A stretch of 64,000 bases of DNA from the NCBI GenBank assembly GCA_025370845.1, contig JAMXFF010000034.1, positions 1 to 64,000 of the forward strand, written 5' to 3'. The DNA comes from Laspinema palackyanum D2a. Its GTDB lineage: Bacteria > Cyanobacteriota > Cyanobacteriia > Cyanobacteriales > Laspinemataceae. Shown here piece by piece: positions 30,109 through 39,536 of this stretch. The position numbers and the translations under genes are program-made. The notes under the pieces are model-generated. The model was not told the DNA's origin. It made no database searches and saw nothing but the letters and a program-made list of their open reading frames with translations. Every line of letters begins with the position of its first letter. Position 1 is the stretch's first letter.

Positions 30109-30696
30109 CTCCCCTATCTCCCCCATCTCTCCAACATAAGCACAACCAATCACAGGAGAGGGGAAAGCTCAGAATTCTGGGCCGATCGCCCCGATGCTTG
30201 CTGAGAAATGTAAAAATATTATTATTTTATTAGAGTTTCCCCTTGACCCCAGACTGCACTCCGCCTCGCCGGATCGTCTCTACAAGGGGATCGCCTAGAG
30301 TGACTGGGTTCTAACCCATTCGGCCCTTCCCGATTTCCCGGGATTCGTAGGGACGATGGGGGGCGATCCCGCTCCCCTTTAACCCCATAAGGCTAACGAT
30401 TTGGAGAGTTTCTAGCGGTGAAATAGTGGCTTTTTCAATGCAATTCGGTACAATAAAAGTGAAAAGCAGTTCGTGATTCAGGTCACAAACATGGTTTTAG
30501 CAATATGGAGATTCACAGTCCCCTGACCGGCGCAATCCCTCTGGGAATCGCCCAGGAAACAATCAAGAGGGCCGCTTTGAGTCCAAGAAGATTCCAACCG
30601 ATTCAAGGTAAAGGGTGCAGCCTGAGCGTTCAGGTATTCTACAGGGTCTTGCTTAACCAACTGATGTATTTTTTCTAAAGCTGCGGGGTTTTTTCT
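30109..30696. other. non-coding leader region before the anti-sigma-like gene
   Basis: 588 bases. An AT-rich patch (ATTATTATTTTATTAG near 30218) and TACAAT (30449-30454) may be -10 elements, but neither has a good -35. A cAMP-receptor-like site lies at 30472-30487 and is listed separately. A 60-codon minus-strand ORF (30478-30660) has no recognisable features. Confidence 0.4.
30472..30487. promoter_or_regulatory. possible CRP/SyCRP1-type binding site
   Basis: CGTGATTCAGGTCACA fits the bacterial CRP consensus TGTGA-N6-TCACA at nine of the ten fixed positions. It lies about 210 bases before the RsbW-like gene and 18 bases after a TACAAT box. Cyanobacterial SyCRP1 recognises a closely similar sequence. 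That two adenylate cyclases are encoded nearby makes it worth noting, but a chance match is possible. Confidence 0.3.
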
Positions 30697-31146
30697 GTGA
30701 TTGCTATTTCACCTCGTCCAATAGAGCATAGCTGGAACACAATTAGCTTTGCTTCCACGCTCTATTTGTGTCCAATTCTGGATCTGCTGTTGGTTGATAT
30801 TCCGCGCCAATGGCAGGCTGAAATCCGTCTCGGGCTTCAGGAAGCGTTAGTCAATGCTGCCAAGCATGGAAACAATTTAGACCCCCGAAAAACCGTTGTG
30901 GTGCGATTTAGTGCGATCGCCGATGAATATTGGTGGGCGATCTCCGATCAAGGAAAAGGCTTTGCCTGTGCTTGTCCTTGTCACATCCAGCCCGATGAAC
31001 ATTTGCCCCATGATGAAGGAGAATGCGGCAGAGGGCTTTTTATTCTACACCAAATTTTTGATCAAGTAAATTGGGATAATAACAGCCGAGAACTCAAATT
31101 ATGTAAACAATTTAATCAGTCCTCACGATTACCTAAACTTCGATAA
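30697..31146 (+). CDS. RsbW-like ATP-binding protein (anti-sigma factor family)
   Basis: 149 residues, GTG start. It is a single GHKL ATPase/kinase domain: LGLQEALVNAAKHGNN is the N box, DQGKGF the G1 box and GRGLFILHQIFDQV the G2 box. This is the architecture of RsbW/SpoIIAB-type serine kinases, which phosphorylate a STAS-domain antagonist and bind a sigma factor in partner-switching. A Cys-rich loop (ACACPCHI, residues about 89-96) between G1 and G2 is unusual and could bind metal or respond to redox. No STAS antagonist or sigma factor is adjacent. A matching PP2C/SpoIIE phosphatase domain lies in the giant kinase at 8.7-14.0 kb. No ribosome site is obvious before the GTG. Confidence 0.85.
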   Translation: MIAISPRPIEHSWNTISFASTLYLCPILDLLLVDIPRQWQAEIRLGLQEALVNAAKHGNNLDPRKTVVVRFSAIADEYWWAISDQGKGFACACPCHIQPDEHLPHDEGECGRGLFILHQIFDQVNWDNNSRELKLCKQFNQSSRLPKLR

Positions 31147-31247
31147 GCGATCGCCTAGGTCACCGGATCCCGGAATCCCCGGTGGATCAGTCTTGAAACG
31201 GGACCCAATCTGGGGAAACCAGCTCTTCTGAGGTTTTTCTGGAGTGA

Positions 31248-31577
31248 CTATTGACTAGACGATTTAGAAGGGCGATCGCCATGAGTCGGACAGGGGGGAG
31301 CGCTAATCGAGCGGTCAATCCACCCCACAGATTGGTGCAGTCGTAATAAAGCTTCCTCGGGGTTTTCCTTGAGCAAAAACACTAAAGCGGCAGCAGCCTG
31401 TTCTTTCGCGCGAACCGATCGGTTAGACTTCAGGCGATGCCAATCCGTTTCTGTTAAAGTCAGGCGTTCGGCGAGGGCCTGAGCGAGTTCTAGGGTGCTA
31501 AACTCTTGTAACTTGTCCGAAAGGGGACTGTGCAAACCCATCGTCCGGTTGCCGTGGGTTGGAGTTGGGTTAGCCAT
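31248..31577 (-). CDS. small conserved cyanobacterial protein (possibly DUF6439)
   Basis: 109 residues, cytosolic, mostly helical. The central block LSTLELAQALAERL-type helix, LTETDWHRLKSNRSVRAKEQAAAALVFLLK and LHQSVGWIDRSISAPPCPTHGD looks like a conserved cyanobacterial/plastid family that I recall as DUF6439; the family name is from memory. Function unknown. It is alone on minus between two plus-strand genes. The N-terminal 12 residues may be non-conserved, with MGLHSPLSD as an alternative start. Confidence 0.65.
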   Translation of the reverse strand: MANPTPTHGNRTMGLHSPLSDKLQEFSTLELAQALAERLTLTETDWHRLKSNRSVRAKEQAAAALVFLLKENPEEALLRLHQSVGWIDRSISAPPCPTHGDRPSKSSSQ

Positions 31578-31768
31578 TGTACAAATCCCATCAATTCAAT
31601 GGGCGCGAATTTCTTATGCGCGCTCAGGAATGGATGAGCGCATCAATCCAACCCATTTTAGGGGCAGGATATCTTGAATGGAAAAAGAGTAGAAATAGCA
31701 TACCATATTTATGGCATCCTGCACGGTGAGCTTGTAAAATTATCTATTTTTATTTCTAACAGTCCCGA

Positions 31769-32224
31769 ATGACATTACCCTCTGACCCATCCGACCCCTC
31801 AGACTCTCAGCGATCGGGCGAATTGCCAAGCGATCGCGGCGTAAATCGTGAGGGTCCCCCCGGATCTGACAGCAACCCTTTGGGAGAAATTGAGCACCAG
31901 ATCCAAGACACCGAGCGATCGCTCAACCACCTCAAAGAGCGAATCGCCCAAGTCCTGCGCGATCGCCAGCGCCAACGAGAACTCCAAAACCGCCGAGATG
32001 ACATCCGTCGCGAGGTTCGTCAAGCCAAAAACACTAACCCCTCCCTCCTGCCCGAACTCAAAAAAGAGTTAAAACAAATCCAGGCTACCTTAGAGGCGAT
32101 CGAACTCAACTTAGAAAGCGAACTCTTCAGCTTTAGCGCCCTCAGAGAACCCTTTTGGCAAGCCCTTCGCTTTGGTGGCATTGGCATCATCATCGGCTGG
32201 TTATTAAGAGCTTGGGCCAGCTAA
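31769..32224 (+). CDS. coiled-coil protein with a C-terminal membrane anchor
   Basis: 151 residues, family not recognised. Residues 1-40 are acidic and low-complexity (SDPSDPSDSQRSGE). Residues 40-120 form a long highly charged coiled coil (IEHQIQDTERSLNHLKERIAQ ... LLPELKKELKQIQATLEAIELNLE). The end (about 133-149, FGGIGIIIGWLLRAW) is one membrane segment with nothing beyond, so the protein should be tail-anchored with the coiled coil in the cytosol. HIP1-related GCGATCGC copies occur inside the gene, as in its neighbours. It stands 75 bases before asnS on the same strand and may be co-transcribed; a functional tie is not evident. Confidence 0.75.
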   Translation: MTLPSDPSDPSDSQRSGELPSDRGVNREGPPGSDSNPLGEIEHQIQDTERSLNHLKERIAQVLRDRQRQRELQNRRDDIRREVRQAKNTNPSLLPELKKELKQIQATLEAIELNLESELFSFSALREPFWQALRFGGIGIIIGWLLRAWAS

Positions 32225-32299
32225 ACTCAAAAACGCCACCCTCACCCCCGTCCCTCCGTTAAAATCATTAGAATCTCAACCTAAACGCGAAACTCTAAT

Positions 32300-33691
32300 A
32301 TGAAACAAAGGATTGTTGAAATTTTACGAACCGGCGAACCCCAAACATCCGTAACCATTCAGGGGTGGGTCCGCACTAAACGAGAATTAAAAGAATTTAC
32401 CTTTGTTGAAGTCAATGATGGTTCCTCCTTGGCGAACCTTCAAATCGTTCTCAATCCTGACTTAGCCGAGTACGCCGAAATTCTCAAACAACTCAACACC
32501 GGCGCATCCCTTGAAGTCTCCGGTATTCTCGTTGAGTCTCCCGCCAAAGGACAACGGATCGAACTCAACGCCTCCGAGGTCAAACTCTATGGCGAATCCG
32601 ACCCAGAAACCTACCCCCTCCAGAAAAAGCGCCACTCGTTTGAGTTTTTGAGGACGATCGGACATTTGCGCGGACGCACCAACACTTTTGGGGCCGTCTT
32701 TCGCGTCCGCAATGCTGCGGCGACTGCCATTCACCAATTCTTCCAAGAACGGGGGTTTCTCTGGGTTCATACTCCAATCATGACCGCCAGCGACTGTGAA
32801 GGTGCGGGGGAAATGTTAGCCGTCACCAGTTTAAATCTCCAGGACATTCCCCGGTTAGAAAATAGCAATCAAGTGGACTATGGGAAAGACTTTTTTGGCA
32901 AACCCGCTTATCTAACGGTCAGCGGTCAATTAGAAGCCGAAGTCATGGCAATGGCTTTGAGTGATGTTTATACCTTTGGTCCAACCTTTCGGGCGGAAAA
33001 TTCCAACACTTCCCGACATCTCGCTGAATTTTGGATGGTGGAACCGGAAATGGCCTTTTGTGACCTAACGGGAGATATGGATTTAGCCGAGGCATTCTTA
33101 AAATATATCTTTAAGTTTGTGTTGGAAAAATGCCCCGAAGATATGGAATTTTTCAACGATCGCATCGATAAAACGGTGCTAGAAACGGCGAATAATATCA
33201 TCAACAATCAGTTTGAGCGGGTGACCTATACTGAAGCGGTTGCTCTGTTGAAAAAAGCGGACAAAAAGTTCGAGTTTCCGGTAGAGTGGGGACTAGATTT
33301 ACAATCGGAACATGAACGCTATCTGGCTGAAGAGTTATTTAAAAAACCGGCGATCGTCACCGATTATCCCGTAGAAATCAAAGCCTTCTATATGCGGTTA
33401 AATGATGACAATAAGACAGTAGCGGCAATGGACATCCTTGCCCCCAAAATTGGTGAAATCATCGGCGGTTCCCAACGGGAAGAACGTCTGGATATTCTCC
33501 AACGCAGGTTAGAACAACAAGGACTCAGTATTGAGGATTATTGGTGGTATTTAGATTTACGCCGCTACGGGAGCGTTCCTCATGCCGGGTTCGGATTAGG
33601 ATTCGAGCGCTTAGTGCAATTTATGACCGGGATGAGCAACATCCGAGATGTGATTCCCTTCCCCCGTGCACCCCTCAGCATCGATTTTTAA
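32300..33691 (+). CDS. asnS: asparaginyl-tRNA synthetase
   Basis: 463 residues, normal length for bacterial AsnRS, which charges tRNA-Asn with asparagine. The N-terminal OB-fold anticodon domain (about 1-110) shows [25 protein letters not shown]. The class II catalytic core has motif 2 at [26 protein letters not shown] and motif 3 at [29 protein letters not shown]. Signature details such as [11 protein letters not shown] and [17 protein letters not shown] distinguish it from aspartyl- and lysyl-tRNA synthetases. Its end is followed within 12 bases by a pair of dispersed palindromes that may serve as terminator. Confidence 0.97.
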   Translation: MKQRIVEILRTGEPQTSVTIQGWVRTKRELKEFTFVEVNDGSSLANLQIVLNPDLAEYAEILKQLNTGASLEVSGILVESPAKGQRIELNASEVKLYGESDPETYPLQKKRHSFEFLRTIGHLRGRTNTFGAVFRVRNAAATAIHQFFQERGFLWVHTPIMTASDCEGAGEMLAVTSLNLQDIPRLENSNQVDYGKDFFGKPAYLTVSGQLEAEVMAMALSDVYTFGPTFRAENSNTSRHLAEFWMVEPEMAFCDLTGDMDLAEAFLKYIFKFVLEKCPEDMEFFNDRIDKTVLETANNIINNQFERVTYTEAVALLKKADKKFEFPVEWGLDLQSEHERYLAEELFKKPAIVTDYPVEIKAFYMRLNDDNKTVAAMDILAPKIGEIIGGSQREERLDILQRRLEQQGLSIEDYWWYLDLRRYGSVPHAGFGLGFERLVQFMTGMSNIRDVIPFPRAPLSIDF

Positions 33692-33702
33692 GACCAGGAT
33701 GA

Positions 33703-33769
33703 AGAAACCGGGTTTCTGCCTTAGATGGGCTGCTTTTGGGCAGAAATTGTGATAAGAAACCCGGTTTCT
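33703..33769. terminator. paired dispersed palindromes after asnS
   Basis: AGAAACCGGGTTTCT (33703-33717) and AGAAACCCGGTTTCT (33755-33769) flank a 37-base spacer. Each folds on itself with a seven-bp stem, and they also pair with each other. They lie between asnS (+) and the convergent gene ending at 33791, so they may end both transcripts. The same palindrome occurs elsewhere in the window. Confidence 0.5.
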
Positions 33770-33790
33770 AACCTGTAGTGCCATCCTGGA

Positions 33791-35440
33791 CTAGGGATTG
33801 GAAAAGGTATTAATCTCGCCGCCTCCAAGATGGCGACCGGGAACCGAATTGGGGACGGAAAACGGCTGAATCGGTTGAATGGGTTGCACTCCTGGAGTCT
33901 CTCGGTTGAGATTAAGTCCGGAATTGTCCATTTGAGGAGACGGAACCGAGGGGGGATTTAAGGGTTGATAGATCGGTACATTGCTGGCGGGATTCAGGGG
34001 GGAGGGACTGGGGAGATTATTGGGTTGATTTAGGGGTTGCACTCCTGGAGAAACCGAAGGAGAATTGCCCACAGGTTGATTACTCGGAGACTGATAGATC
34101 GAAGAGTTCGGGATTAAATCCGTAGCAGTGCCCAGATTACTCGGTGCTTGGGGAGCAGCGGTGGGTGCAATTGGAGCCAAGGGGACTTGTTCCCCTCGCA
34201 ATCGCAATAAATAATCATAAGCATTGGTGGGGTTGAAGTTAGGAACCGGAGGGGTAGAGAGAAGGGGTTGATAGTTGTTCGGATTGTTGTAATCCTCTGA
34301 GTAATCGAGGGTATAGTTAGGACTCATTTCTCCCGGCAATCTCGGGGTGAGTTGCAGGTTCGGATTCACGGCGGGCTGATTTGAAAGGGACCCCGGGACT
34401 CCGGAGGAATTGGGGAGATTCCCCGGGGTGCTGTTAGGCGTTGGGGTCTGTTGAGGCTGGTTTCCGTAGGGACTCGGGGAACTTAAGGGTGTGCCATAAG
34501 GGTTATTTGGCCCCGGTGGAATGGGGTTTCGAGAGGGATTAGCGCCATTTTGGGGAGCGCCGTTAGGGGTTTGCGCCGGTTGCGGGGTGTTTCCCGAGGG
34601 AGTCGGTGAAGTTTGGGACCGGGCGTTGGCGGGATTTTGGGTGGCGTTGGGGCGATTTTCCGCAGCACTTCCTTGATTGGATTCTTGTTGGGAGGTAGAG
34701 TCTCCCCCTTGACTCGCTTCGGGATTGTCAGGGTTGCGATCGCCACTGGTAGAGTTGTTGGGAGAATACAAGCGATCCATTGCCGATTGCAAGGGACTCA
34801 CCGGCAATCGGGTCAAGTCTGGGGTCTCAAAATTATTAACGCCACCGGAATAAATTCCCAAGCGATTCCCGGGGAGTGGGGGGGTCCCATTGCTATTTTC
34901 TGGAGGGGTAGGCACTCCGAGAATGCTGACTTCGGGTAACGCTTCCGATTCAGAGGCTGCATTATCCGATGAGGGTAAAAGAGAGAGTTCTGGCAGATTG
35001 TATAGATCTTCCCCGTTTTGATTGGCGTCCTGCGGGCCCGATGAACCCCGGTTAGTCGAGGAGGGTAGGGGGGTCGGTTGCGATCGCGTTGAAGGAGACC
35101 TCCGGTTAGAGTTCCTCGGGGTAGGCAGTGGAATGGGCACAGGCGGCTGCATCTGGTTCAAATCATTGAGCAACACCGCCGAACTATCAATATCTGCGGC
35201 GATCGCACTGTCTTCTGGGGAAATCCCCATCCCTCCCTCTGGCTCATTGCCGAGTTCCATCTCCTCATCATCTTCTAGGCTAAACAGATAGAACTCTTCT
35301 GGATTGTTGGAAAACTCCCAGATCAACAGGGTTAACAGTCCCAGAATCAGCACCGAACCCCACACGAAGGGTCGCGTGTAATGTCTTAACTGCGCTCGGA
35401 TTTTGCGGACCGTAGGAGAGGTGGGGTTAGGGTGTGACAT
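33791..35440 (-). CDS. membrane-anchored Pro/Asn/Ser-rich protein of unknown function
   Basis: 549 residues from ATG 35440; a TTG at 35467 would add nine. One membrane segment sits near the N-terminus (VWGSVLILGLLTLLIW, about residues 26-42) after a basic stretch, so the rest probably faces the periplasm. Nearly all of the remainder is low-complexity, rich in Pro, Asn, Ser, Gln and Thr, with an acidic patch first (SLEDDEEMELGNEPEGG). It is almost surely disordered. Short recurring words such as YQPLNPPSVPSP, NQPxNLPSPSPLN and PYGTPLSSPSPYG suggest growth by repeat expansion. No enzyme domain was seen. It is the last gene of the minus-strand lpt cluster, 270 bases past lptF/G, so an envelope scaffold or spacer role is a guess. 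Confidence 0.75.
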   Translation of the reverse strand: MSHPNPTSPTVRKIRAQLRHYTRPFVWGSVLILGLLTLLIWEFSNNPEEFYLFSLEDDEEMELGNEPEGGMGISPEDSAIAADIDSSAVLLNDLNQMQPPVPIPLPTPRNSNRRSPSTRSQPTPLPSSTNRGSSGPQDANQNGEDLYNLPELSLLPSSDNAASESEALPEVSILGVPTPPENSNGTPPLPGNRLGIYSGGVNNFETPDLTRLPVSPLQSAMDRLYSPNNSTSGDRNPDNPEASQGGDSTSQQESNQGSAAENRPNATQNPANARSQTSPTPSGNTPQPAQTPNGAPQNGANPSRNPIPPGPNNPYGTPLSSPSPYGNQPQQTPTPNSTPGNLPNSSGVPGSLSNQPAVNPNLQLTPRLPGEMSPNYTLDYSEDYNNPNNYQPLLSTPPVPNFNPTNAYDYLLRLRGEQVPLAPIAPTAAPQAPSNLGTATDLIPNSSIYQSPSNQPVGNSPSVSPGVQPLNQPNNLPSPSPLNPASNVPIYQPLNPPSVPSPQMDNSGLNLNRETPGVQPIQPIQPFSVPNSVPGRHLGGGEINTFSNP

Positions 35441-35712
35441 AGCTTTTAATGCCGAGCTAATGGACAAGGCAGAGAAATGAACTGCTCCAACGTTGCTTAT
35501 TATAGAATACTCGCACTTTAGAGGCGAGGGAATCAGTTCGGGATAAACTTTTTTTTATAAAGATTCTCTACTTTTTATTATAGTGCTTAAATCGATTGAT
35601 GAACCCTTATTTATAAGGACCATCAGGATTATTAATCAGGTTGAGCATTAACACCATGAGAGCCAGGGCGATCGCCCCGGCTCTATAGGGTCCCTCTACC
35701 ATCAACCCCTGT

Positions 35713-36888
35713 TTATCGTGAAGCCCGCACCAGCAAAAATCCGCCTATGACTAACCCTAGCGCCATTGGCAACCAAGCGGCCATAAAGGGAGAGAGAATA
35801 GCCAGTTGACCCAAAGCATTGGCGAGAAAGGCCGTTAAATAGTAGCCAAAGATAATAATAATGCTAATCCCAAAACTGGTCGCTTTACTGGCACGGCGGG
35901 GGCTCAGTCCCAAGGTAGACCCGATTAAACCAAACAAAACGCAGACAAAGGGCAAGGCATATTTTTGTTGAATCCGGACCTCTAACTCCCGAATATCTTT
36001 TTCACTCCCTCCGGAGCGAATAATTTCCAGTCGTTCCTTGGATTGCTTGATGCTCATTTCGCCATAATCTCGCCCTCGGGAGGCTAAATCTAAAGGAGTG
36101 CGCGGGAGTTGGAGTTCTTGATGTTCAAACCGGACAATATTGCGATAAGAGCCATCGGGGGCGATTAAATAAACCGTTCCATTAAAAAAATCCCAGGTAT
36201 TTTCTTTGGGATTCCAAATTGCCGATTCGGCTGAAATAATTTGATTTAATCCCATTTGGGAACGGTCGAGAATGGTTAAAGTTTTCATCCGTTCCCCATC
36301 GAACTCTTCCGCATAAAACAGGCGCTTCATCACCGTTACTCGGTCCCCATCCTCTTGGGTTACCCGGTCAAATTCTGTGTAAATGATATTCCGGTCCTGA
36401 AAAGAGGGCCTCTCTTGATTCATCGCTTGCTGTAAGGTAATGGTCGCCTGATAGTTAGCTGCCGGAACGATCAGTTCATTAAAGGCAAAGGTCAATCCGG
36501 TGACGCAAAAGCTCAAGGCGATCGCCGGGACGACCAATCGATAGACGCTCACGCCACAACTGCGTAAGGCGACGATTTCGCTATCGGCAGACATCCGCGA
36601 ATACCCCATTAAGGTGGCGAGTAAGACGGACATGGGAAAGGCTAGAACGATAAAATCCGGTAGTTTTAACAGGAAAACTTGGACGGCAATTTCTATGGGT
36701 AAACCTTTTTCAGTGACGCGACGCACGAGGTCAAATAAGGTCCCGATCGCCACCCCTACGGAAGAAAATGAGCCGACTCCAAACAGAAACGGCCCAATTA
36801 ACTCAAGGGCGATATAGCGATCCATCACCGAGCCTCGCAACAGCCACCAACTGAAGGATTGAAAAGATTTTAATGAATTCGAGATCAT
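35713..36888 (-). CDS. LptF/LptG family permease of the lipopolysaccharide exporter
   Basis: 391 residues. An ATG at 36825 (MDRYIALELIG) with GAGG seven bases upstream is a good alternative start; homologues vary here. The protein has the YjgP/YjgQ layout: about three membrane segments at the N-terminus (YIALELIGPFLFGVGSFSSVGVAIGTLFDLV, PDFIVLAFPMSVLLATLMGYSRMSADSEIVALRSCGVSVYRLV), a periplasmic beta-jellyroll (about 150-290) and three more segments at the end. With LptB it pulls lipopolysaccharide out of the inner membrane. Cyanobacteria commonly have a single LptF/G-type protein that may act as a homodimer, so I do not assign F or G. It lies 210 bases after lptB on the same strand. Confidence 0.9.
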   Translation of the reverse strand: MISNSLKSFQSFSWWLLRGSVMDRYIALELIGPFLFGVGSFSSVGVAIGTLFDLVRRVTEKGLPIEIAVQVFLLKLPDFIVLAFPMSVLLATLMGYSRMSADSEIVALRSCGVSVYRLVVPAIALSFCVTGLTFAFNELIVPAANYQATITLQQAMNQERPSFQDRNIIYTEFDRVTQEDGDRVTVMKRLFYAEEFDGERMKTLTILDRSQMGLNQIISAESAIWNPKENTWDFFNGTVYLIAPDGSYRNIVRFEHQELQLPRTPLDLASRGRDYGEMSIKQSKERLEIIRSGGSEKDIRELEVRIQQKYALPFVCVLFGLIGSTLGLSPRRASKATSFGISIIIIFGYYLTAFLANALGQLAILSPFMAAWLPMALGLVIGGFLLVRASR

Positions 36889-37100
36889 TGTAAGTGTGAG
36901 GAGGAGTTGATGCGATGGCAGTATTTAGCAGTCCGGAGGAGGGACTGCATGAACCCTAAATCTAATTATTAAAATGAAGGAAAATCCCTCGGTTATTTTC
37001 AAATCATGAGAATTACATCCTGCTATTTTGGGGATGAATGGGAATTTAGATCGGTAATTTTTAAAGAAAAAAGCGAGATTGAACAGAGATTGAGCTAATT

Positions 37101-37832
37101 TTAAGATAGCGTAAAATTTTCCCCGAGATAATATTGTCGGACCAGGGGATTGGTCGAGAGTTCCTCGGGGGTGCCAAATGCCAGAATTTGTCCATCGCGC
37201 ATGATGTAGGCGCGATCGGTGATGGCGAGGGTTTCGCGGACATTATGATCGGTAATCAGAATCCCCATCTGGCGATCGCGGAGTTTAGCGACGATTTCCT
37301 GCATTTCCGACACGGCGATCGGGTCAACCCCAGCAAAGGGTTCATCTAACAGCAAAAATGTAGGACCCTCGCCCTGTACGGCTAAGGCCCTTGCCATTTC
37401 AGTCCTGCGGCGTTCTCCCCCTGAGACGTTTTTGCCCTTGGTATGGGCGACAACTTGTAGACGAAACTCTCGCAGTAGCGTATTCAGCCGCTGTTGCCAC
37501 TGCCAAGGCGGGACTTTGGTTTGTTCCAAAACCAGCAAAATGTTATCTTGGACCGTCAGATTCCGAAAAATGCTCGGTTCTTGAGCCAGATAGCCGATTC
37601 CCAAGCGGGCGCGGTCTTGGATGGATAACGGGGTAATATCTACGTTATCGAGCCAAATTTTCCCCTCGGTGGGTTTTTCTAGTCCCGTCACTATATAAAA
37701 GGTGGTGGTTTTTCCGGCACCATTGGGACCGAGCAAACCGACAATTTCCCCTTGGGAAACCGAAAGGCTCACCCGGTTGACGACGGCGCGCTTGCCGTAG
37801 GATTTATGAACATTCTCCAACCATATTTTCAC
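37101..37832 (-). CDS. lptB: lipopolysaccharide export ABC ATPase LptB
   Basis: 243 residues, typical size. All ABC motifs are intact: Walker A GPNGAGKTT (about 35-43), Q-loop GYLAQEPSIF, signature VSGGERRR, Walker B FLLLDEPFAGVDP and the switch His in ITDHNVRETL. The LptB-specific start (YGKRAVVNRVSLSVSQGEIVGLLGPNGAG) and the end TPEELSTNPLVRQYYLGENF set it apart from branched-chain amino acid ATPases. It energises extraction of lipopolysaccharide by the LptF/G permease encoded next. Its position between lptA and lptF/G on the same strand supports the call. Confidence 0.96.
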   Translation of the reverse strand: MKIWLENVHKSYGKRAVVNRVSLSVSQGEIVGLLGPNGAGKTTTFYIVTGLEKPTEGKIWLDNVDITPLSIQDRARLGIGYLAQEPSIFRNLTVQDNILLVLEQTKVPPWQWQQRLNTLLREFRLQVVAHTKGKNVSGGERRRTEMARALAVQGEGPTFLLLDEPFAGVDPIAVSEMQEIVAKLRDRQMGILITDHNVRETLAITDRAYIMRDGQILAFGTPEELSTNPLVRQYYLGENFTLS

Positions 37833-37981
37833 TCGGGACCATCCTCTTGGGACTAAGGGCTAATCTCTACAAACGGAGCAGTGTTTTCCCCGGTAGGAGA
37901 GAAGGAGTTACGGAACAGGCGATCGCCTGTGAACCACTCCTTCTTAAGCATTTTTAACTGTTCCGGAGTCCATCGTCTCCC

Positions 37982-38428
37982 TTAGCGTCCAGGGGTGGTC
38001 CCATCCGGTAGGAAATAAATCGACTCCACTTGTTTGTTGTCTTCCGGAAGGGCAATAAATCGGCCCTCATCCAAAAGATAGGTAATCGTTTCTCCCCGAA
38101 TGCTGTTGTTATCTTGGATCACATAAGCATTACCACTGAGCACGATGCGTTGCTCTCGGCTAAAAAACTGGGCTTGGGCTGCGGTCCCTTGCATATTTCG
38201 CGCAGGATAGTTGATGCGGACATTGCCGCGTGCCGTGATAATCCCGGTTCTGGAGTCAGATTCTTGCATATCCGATCGCACTCGCAAGGCACGGTTGTCC
38301 TGCGGGGTATTCGGTGTTTGCGGATAACTCGGCATCGCAACAACGCTCGACAAGGCGACTGGCATCATCAATGCCAACCCGAGGCGAAGCAATAAATGTG
38401 AGGAACTTAAGCGGACAGAGGGGATCAT
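37982..38428 (-). CDS. lptA: LptA/OstA-like periplasmic lipopolysaccharide transport protein
   Basis: 148 residues from ATG 38428 (MIPSVRLSSSHLLLRLGLALMM); an open frame to 38494 adds 22 residues that do not look like a signal peptide. Residues 1-32 are a signal peptide ending near SSVVAMPSYPQ. The mature part is one OstA/LptA beta-jellyroll: RVRSDMQESDSRTGIITARGNVRINYPARNMQGTAAQAQFFSREQRIVLSGNAYVIQDNNSIRGETITYLLDEGRF. It would form the bridge that carries lipopolysaccharide across the periplasm. No LptC gene is in the cluster. It opens the minus-strand run lptA-lptB-lptF/G, 150 bases before lptB. Confidence 0.9.
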   Translation of the reverse strand: MIPSVRLSSSHLLLRLGLALMMPVALSSVVAMPSYPQTPNTPQDNRALRVRSDMQESDSRTGIITARGNVRINYPARNMQGTAAQAQFFSREQRIVLSGNAYVIQDNNSIRGETITYLLDEGRFIALPEDNKQVESIYFLPDGTTPGR

Positions 38429-39536
38429 AGCTGAGTTCACTGGTATAGGCACGGTAAGCACATTCGCAAGAGGATGTAGATGGAGTTCTGCCATCTTCTA
38501 TTGGTAGTTTAGCCAATCCTACCAATCCGTAATCCGGATCGCGTCCGAGGGCAACTTCTGTAGCCTCCGTTCTGCTTGATGTTTGACTGTTTTCAGTCTT
38601 CCGAAGTTTCGGAAGCCTTGACTAGGACAAGATTTTACCAAACTTTATCTCCCTCTGGATTAAGGGCCACCGTCTTTCCGTCTCCTGAGCGGTTGTGACC
38701 CCTTTTCACCCTACCGCGATCGACTATGACGCCCAATGACCTAAAACATCTCTCTAAAGGGGGATTTACTCCTAGGAATTAGGTGATTTTCGCTAAGAAT
38801 GAAGGAGGAAAAAGTCAGCCTAGATTTTTCCTCCTTCATCCCTCCGGGAGCGGCCTTTTTCCCTTCGCCGTAATTGCCTGCGGGTAATCTTTCCGGATTT
38901 TAACTTCGGGATTGGAAAATTTTATAATCCCCTTGATTTTCTAGTCCATAAATTTAATTTAACGTATCTAATTCTTTAAAAACTTAAGTATTATCCCCGA
39001 TAAAAAACCGAAAATTTTTGATTATCCTAATAACAGGCACACTCGGAATTCATTAGCGATTATTCTCACCTCCAGCAATCCACCACTAATTTTTACAACT
39101 CTTTGACTCAATATTTGCCCTATCTTCGGACAATCGGCTTCCAACAAGGGATAAAAATGTAAAATTTTTACTGTCCCCATTAAACCGCTTAAAAACCTGA
39201 ATACGATTCAAGAGAATCTCGGCTCAGTAGAACTTGCTTGGGAGATAAAGTAAGTTTTTGTGGGGCTGATGGGTTAATATTTCGCGTAGTTTTGACCACT
39301 AATCCAAACTTGAATCTGAAACTCTAATTTTTAAGTTTAGGTTGAATTCCTTCCTGAATTTTGCCGGAAAATTATTCTAACTCTTGAAAAGCTAACTATA
39401 AAAAGATGCAACAGCTAGACAGGATAGGATTGCAAACATCCTGAATTTATCTAGCTATTGCCTAATCTGGGGCTGTCAATTAGGGAATTTTTGGACCTGG
39501 AATAGCACTCATTCAAGTTGAACTGGAGGGAGTCCC
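38429..39536. other. 1.1-kb AT-rich intergenic region with one strong hairpin
   Basis: Separates lptA (minus) from the RTX gene (plus), so both promoters should be here. Bases 38799-38813 and 38825-38839 form a perfect 15-bp stem (ATGAAGGAGGAAAAA and complement) with an 11-base loop, about 370 bases before lptA. No gene needs a terminator there. From about 38930 to 39480 the DNA is clearly AT-rich. A ribosome site GGAGGG (39525-39530) precedes the TTG start at 39537. No ORF was supported. Confidence 0.55.

Noticed and set aside
30478..30660. 60-codon minus-strand ORF before the RsbW-like gene
   Set aside because: No ribosome site, no recognisable motif, and it begins inside the leader of the next gene.
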